NCBI GenBank assembly: GCA_934418295.1
Contig: CAKRWZ010000079.1
Span: forward strand, 1-7,938
Direction of reading: 5' to 3'
Source of the DNA: an uncultured Mediterraneibacter sp.
Lineage (GTDB): Bacteria; Bacillota; Clostridia; Lachnospirales; Lachnospiraceae
DNA length: 7,938 nt
Part shown: one piece after another, positions 5,994-7,938 of the stretch
Layout of the letters: the number at the start of each line of letters is the position of its first letter
How positions within the stretch are numbered: the first letter of the stretch is position 1
The notes under the pieces: model-generated
What the model was told of the DNA's origin: nothing
The model's database searches: none
What the model saw: the letters and a program-made list of their open reading frames with translations, nothing else
Made by a program: the position numbers and the translations under genes

Positions 5994-6817
5994 AATGCTT
6001 CACCTGCTTTCTCTAATTCTGCCATTGCCTCTGCAAACTGTTCATCATTTGGTGCTTTTCCATGCCACCCCACTTGGTTTTCCATATAAGAAACGCCTTT
6101 TCCTTTTACCGTCTTGGCGATGATCGCCGTCGGCCGGCCTTTTACCGTCTTGGCTTCGTCCATTGCCTGTGCGATCTGGTCGAAATCATTGCCGTCGATA
6201 TTGATCACATGGAAATTGAAGGCTTCAAATTTTTTGTCAATGGGATACGGGGAATTGACTTCCTCGATGGTGCCGTCGATCTGCAGATTATTGTTGTCCA
6301 CGATCACCAGCAGATTATCAAGCTTTCTGTGTGCTGCCAGCATTGCGGCCTCCCACACCTGTCCTTCCTGGATCTCACCGTCTCCCAAAAGGGTATATAC
6401 GCGGTAGTCCTCTCCGGAAAGTTTCGCAGAGATCGCCATTCCCACTGCTGCGGAAATGCCCTGTCCCAGGGAACCGGATGACATATCCACGCCCGGAATG
6501 TGTTTCATATCCGGATGTCCCTGCAGGTAAGAGCCTGTGTGTCGAAGTGTCACGAGATCTTCTTTCGGAAAAAATCCTCTCTCTGCCAGAGCCGCATAAA
6601 GTCCCGGTGCCGTGTGGCCTTTCGACAGTACAAAACGGTCACGGTCCGGCTTCTTCGGATCCTTGGGATCGATATTCATCTCTTCAAAATAAAGATACGT
6701 AAAAAGATCTGCTGCGGAAAGAGAGCCGCCCGGATGTCCGGCTTTTGCACTGTGGATCGCTGTTACGATTCCTTTGCGGATCTCGTTTGCAGTCTTCATA
6801 AGTTCTAACTTGTCCAT
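5981..6817 (-). CDS. transketolase, N-terminal (thiamine diphosphate-binding) subunit
   Basis: This 278-residue protein is the N-terminal half of a split transketolase and holds the diphosphate end of thiamine diphosphate. The cofactor motif is clear: GDGEIQEG starts at residue 145 and ends with the NNN at 175-177, binding the divalent metal. Conserved histidines appear in AGHPGGSLS (H28), SKGHTAPG (H68), QGHPD (H101) and WHGKAP (H252), and GSLGQG (115-120) is present. It has no pyrimidine domain, which is supplied by the overlapping downstream gene. The split form is common in Clostridia and archaea, in contrast to the ~660-residue single-chain enzyme of E. coli. A strong AGAGGAG ribosome binding site stands 5-7 nt before the ATG. 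A near-consensus promoter and a palindrome precede the gene, so expression may be regulated separately from recR. Confidence 0.95.
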   Translation of the reverse strand: MDKLELMKTANEIRKGIVTAIHSAKAGHPGGSLSAADLFTYLYFEEMNIDPKDPKKPDRDRFVLSKGHTAPGLYAALAERGFFPKEDLVTLRHTGSYLQGHPDMKHIPGVDMSSGSLGQGISAAVGMAISAKLSGEDYRVYTLLGDGEIQEGQVWEAAMLAAHRKLDNLLVIVDNNNLQIDGTIEEVNSPYPIDKKFEAFNFHVINIDGNDFDQIAQAMDEAKTVKGRPTAIIAKTVKGKGVSYMENQVGWHGKAPNDEQFAEAMAELEKAGEALCQK

Positions 6818-6865
6818 GTTTTCTCCTCTATCTGTTATCTGTTTTTATTTATTCACCGAATACGG

Positions 6866-6883
6866 CTGTATAAATTTTTACAG
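6866..6883. promoter_or_regulatory. palindromic operator candidate over the transketolase transcription start
   Basis: The 18-nt sequence CTGTATAAATTTTTACAG is an inverted repeat with perfect CTGTA / TACAG arms and only one mismatched pair in its AT-rich centre. It begins 5 nt after the -10 element and covers the predicted start site, a position where a bound repressor would block transcription. The TGTA-N8-TACA symmetry suits a dimeric helix-turn-helix regulator, but I cannot name one. The site is seen directly; regulation is inferred. Confidence 0.5.
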
Positions 6884-6888
6884 TGCTG

Positions 6889-6917
6889 ATTATATACATT
6901 TCCCCCGAAACGGTCAA
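6889..6917 (-). promoter_or_regulatory. near-consensus sigma-A promoter of the transketolase operon
   Basis: On the minus strand the -35 is TTGACC (6917-6912) and the -10 is a perfect TATAAT (6894-6889), with a 17-nt spacer. Predicted transcription starts around 6882, giving a leader of about 65 nt. The -35 element begins 26 nt past the recR stop codon, and no terminator hairpin lies between, so read-through from recR could add to transketolase expression. Confidence 0.85.
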
Positions 6918-6942
6918 CCAGAGATTTTATTCTTCTTTTTTG

Positions 6943-7539
6943 TCACAGCTCTGTCCGGCCTTCCAGGGCACGCAAAAGTGTCACCTCGTCGATGTACTCC
7001 AGGTCGCCTCCCACAGGGACGCCGCTGGCGATCCGGCTGACCTTGATCCCCGCCGGTTTGATCAGCTTGCTGATGTACATTGCCGTCGTTTCACCCTCTA
7101 CCGTGGAGTTGGTGGCAATGATCACTTCTTTGACGTCTCCCTGCAGCCGCTGCACCAGTTCTTTCAGCCGGATATCCTCTGTCCCGATCCCGAGCATCGG
7201 CGAAATGGCTCCGTGCAAAACATGATAGACACCGTTATAACGTCCTGTCTTTTCGTAAGCTGCCAAGTCCCGCGGCGTTTCCACCACCATGATCGTACTG
7301 TGGTCCCGATCCGTATCCCGGCATATCGGACAGAGATCCTGGTCAGTCAGGGTACAGCAGCACTTGCAGTATCGCACATTGTTCCGCGCCGTCACCATGG
7401 CTTCCGCCAGGCTTTCCACCTGCTCTTTTGGCATGCTGATCATATGAAAAGCCAGCCGTTGGGCTGACTTTGCACCGATTCCAGGCAATCTTTCCAGTTC
7501 TTCTATTAATTTGCTGATTTGACTGCTGTAATATTCCAT
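6943..7539 (-). CDS. recR: recombination mediator protein RecR
   Basis: This 198-residue protein is RecR, which acts in the cytosol with RecF and RecO to load RecA onto single-stranded DNA at gaps and stalled forks. The family domain order is intact: a helix-hairpin-helix at the N-terminus (RLPGIGAKSAQRLAFHM, 17-33), a C4 zinc finger with C58, C61, C70 and C73, a Toprim domain beginning near VETPRDLAAYE (86-96), and the C-terminal GVPVGGDLEYIDEVTLLRAL segment (173-192). Length is that of typical RecR. The start is supported by a GGAGG ribosome binding site 5 nt upstream. It follows ybaB by 14 nt, the standard ybaB-recR arrangement. No terminator hairpin is visible after its TGA stop. Confidence 0.97.
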   Translation of the reverse strand: MEYYSSQISKLIEELERLPGIGAKSAQRLAFHMISMPKEQVESLAEAMVTARNNVRYCKCCCTLTDQDLCPICRDTDRDHSTIMVVETPRDLAAYEKTGRYNGVYHVLHGAISPMLGIGTEDIRLKELVQRLQGDVKEVIIATNSTVEGETTAMYISKLIKPAGIKVSRIASGVPVGGDLEYIDEVTLLRALEGRTEL

Positions 7540-7553
7540 CTTTTCCTCCGGCC

Positions 7554-7895
7554 TTAGAACAGCCCCGGCATACCGCCCGTAAACTTGGACATTGCAGATG
7601 CATTTTCTTCATCTACCTTGCGGAGTGCCTCATTTACCGCTGCCATGATCAGATCTTCCAGCATTTCCACGTCATCCGGATCCACCACTTCTTCCTGTAA
7701 AGACACCTTCAAAAGCTCTTTTTTGCCGGATACCGTCACTTCTACGGCTCCGCCGCCTGCAGATGCGGAAAATTCTTTTTCTTCCATTTCCTTTGCACGC
7801 TCTTCCATCTGCTTCTGCATCTTCTGCGCCTGTTTCATCAGATTTGCCATATTGCCGGGCATCTGTCCTCCCGGAAAACCACCTCTTTTTGCCAT
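7554..7895 (-). CDS. ybaB: YbaB/EbfC-family nucleoid-associated protein
   Basis: This 113-residue protein is a member of the YbaB/EbfC family, small dimeric DNA-binding proteins associated with the nucleoid. The sequence shows a Gly/Pro/Met-rich N-terminus (GGFPGGQMPGNM), a charged helix rich in Lys, Gln, Met and Glu (LMKQAQKMQKQMEERAKEME, starting at 19), a beta-sheet core (GGGAVEVTVSGKKELLKVSL, 47-66), a second helix (MLEDLIMAAVNEALRKV, 78-94), and the GGMPGLF ending common in Firmicutes members. A strong AAAGGAGG ribosome binding site lies about 7 nt before the ATG. It is directly upstream of recR, consistent with a role near DNA replication and repair. In many bacteria dnaX precedes it; only 43 nt remain here before the window edge, so this cannot be confirmed. 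Confidence 0.96.
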   Translation of the reverse strand: MAKRGGFPGGQMPGNMANLMKQAQKMQKQMEERAKEMEEKEFSASAGGGAVEVTVSGKKELLKVSLQEEVVDPDDVEMLEDLIMAAVNEALRKVDEENASAMSKFTGGMPGLF

Positions 7896-7938
7896 CTTAT
7901 TTCCTCCTTTTTCCCATACATTTTCTGTTTTCTTCTAT

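Noticed and set aside
6818..6942. Riboswitch or attenuator in the transketolase leader
   Set aside because: The leader is only about 65 nt with no terminator-like stem; the palindrome fits a DNA operator better.
7343..7612. Minus-strand frame of 89 codons bridging ybaB and recR
   Set aside because: It overlaps both genes out of frame and has no family resemblance.

Overview
The window reads as a chromosomal core segment of a Gram-positive anaerobe of the class Clostridia, most likely family Lachnospiraceae. This rests on a transketolase split into two genes, strong AGGAGG-type ribosome binding sites, sigma-A promoters, moderate GC content, a YbaB-RecR pair, and a LysM / DUF5711 / CvpA membrane-protein cluster that I associate with this family. 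The placement is recognition from protein sequence, not a database result.

All eight genes lie on the minus strand, so transcription runs from high to low coordinates. In that order they are: ybaB (nucleoid-associated protein, 7895-7554) and recR (recombination mediator, 7539-6943), 14 nt apart; the N-terminal and C-terminal transketolase subunits (6817-5981 and 5993-5049), overlapping by 13 nt; a membrane protein with an MPN/JAMM-like cytoplasmic domain and an external LysM domain (4792-3560); a DUF5711-type membrane-anchored beta-propeller-like protein (3483-2320); a CvpA-family membrane protein (2311-1508); and a PLP-dependent aspartate-type aminotransferase (1341-58).

The transcription units can be partly resolved. 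ybaB-recR probably continues an operon that begins outside the window. The transketolase pair has a near-consensus promoter (TTGACC, 17 nt, TATAAT), a palindrome over its predicted transcription start, and a stem-loop terminator 29 nt after its last stop codon, so it is a self-contained metabolic unit. The envelope group follows it, with a possible internal extended -10 promoter before DUF5711 and an 8-nt DUF5711-CvpA junction. The aminotransferase has its own promoter (TTGACT, 17 nt, TAAAAT) preceded by roughly helically phased A-tracts.

The most interesting item is the LysM protein. Its first ~165 residues resemble an MPN (JAB1/Mov34) domain in which the metal-binding JAMM residues have been replaced, much like the non-catalytic Rpn8/eIF3f type. 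That domain is joined through one membrane span and a long polar linker to a peptidoglycan-binding LysM. With the DUF5711 and CvpA proteins it may form an uncharacterised envelope complex. There is no CRISPR array, transposon, tRNA or rRNA in the window, and no gene-free stretch exceeds 300 nt (the longest is 4793-5048).
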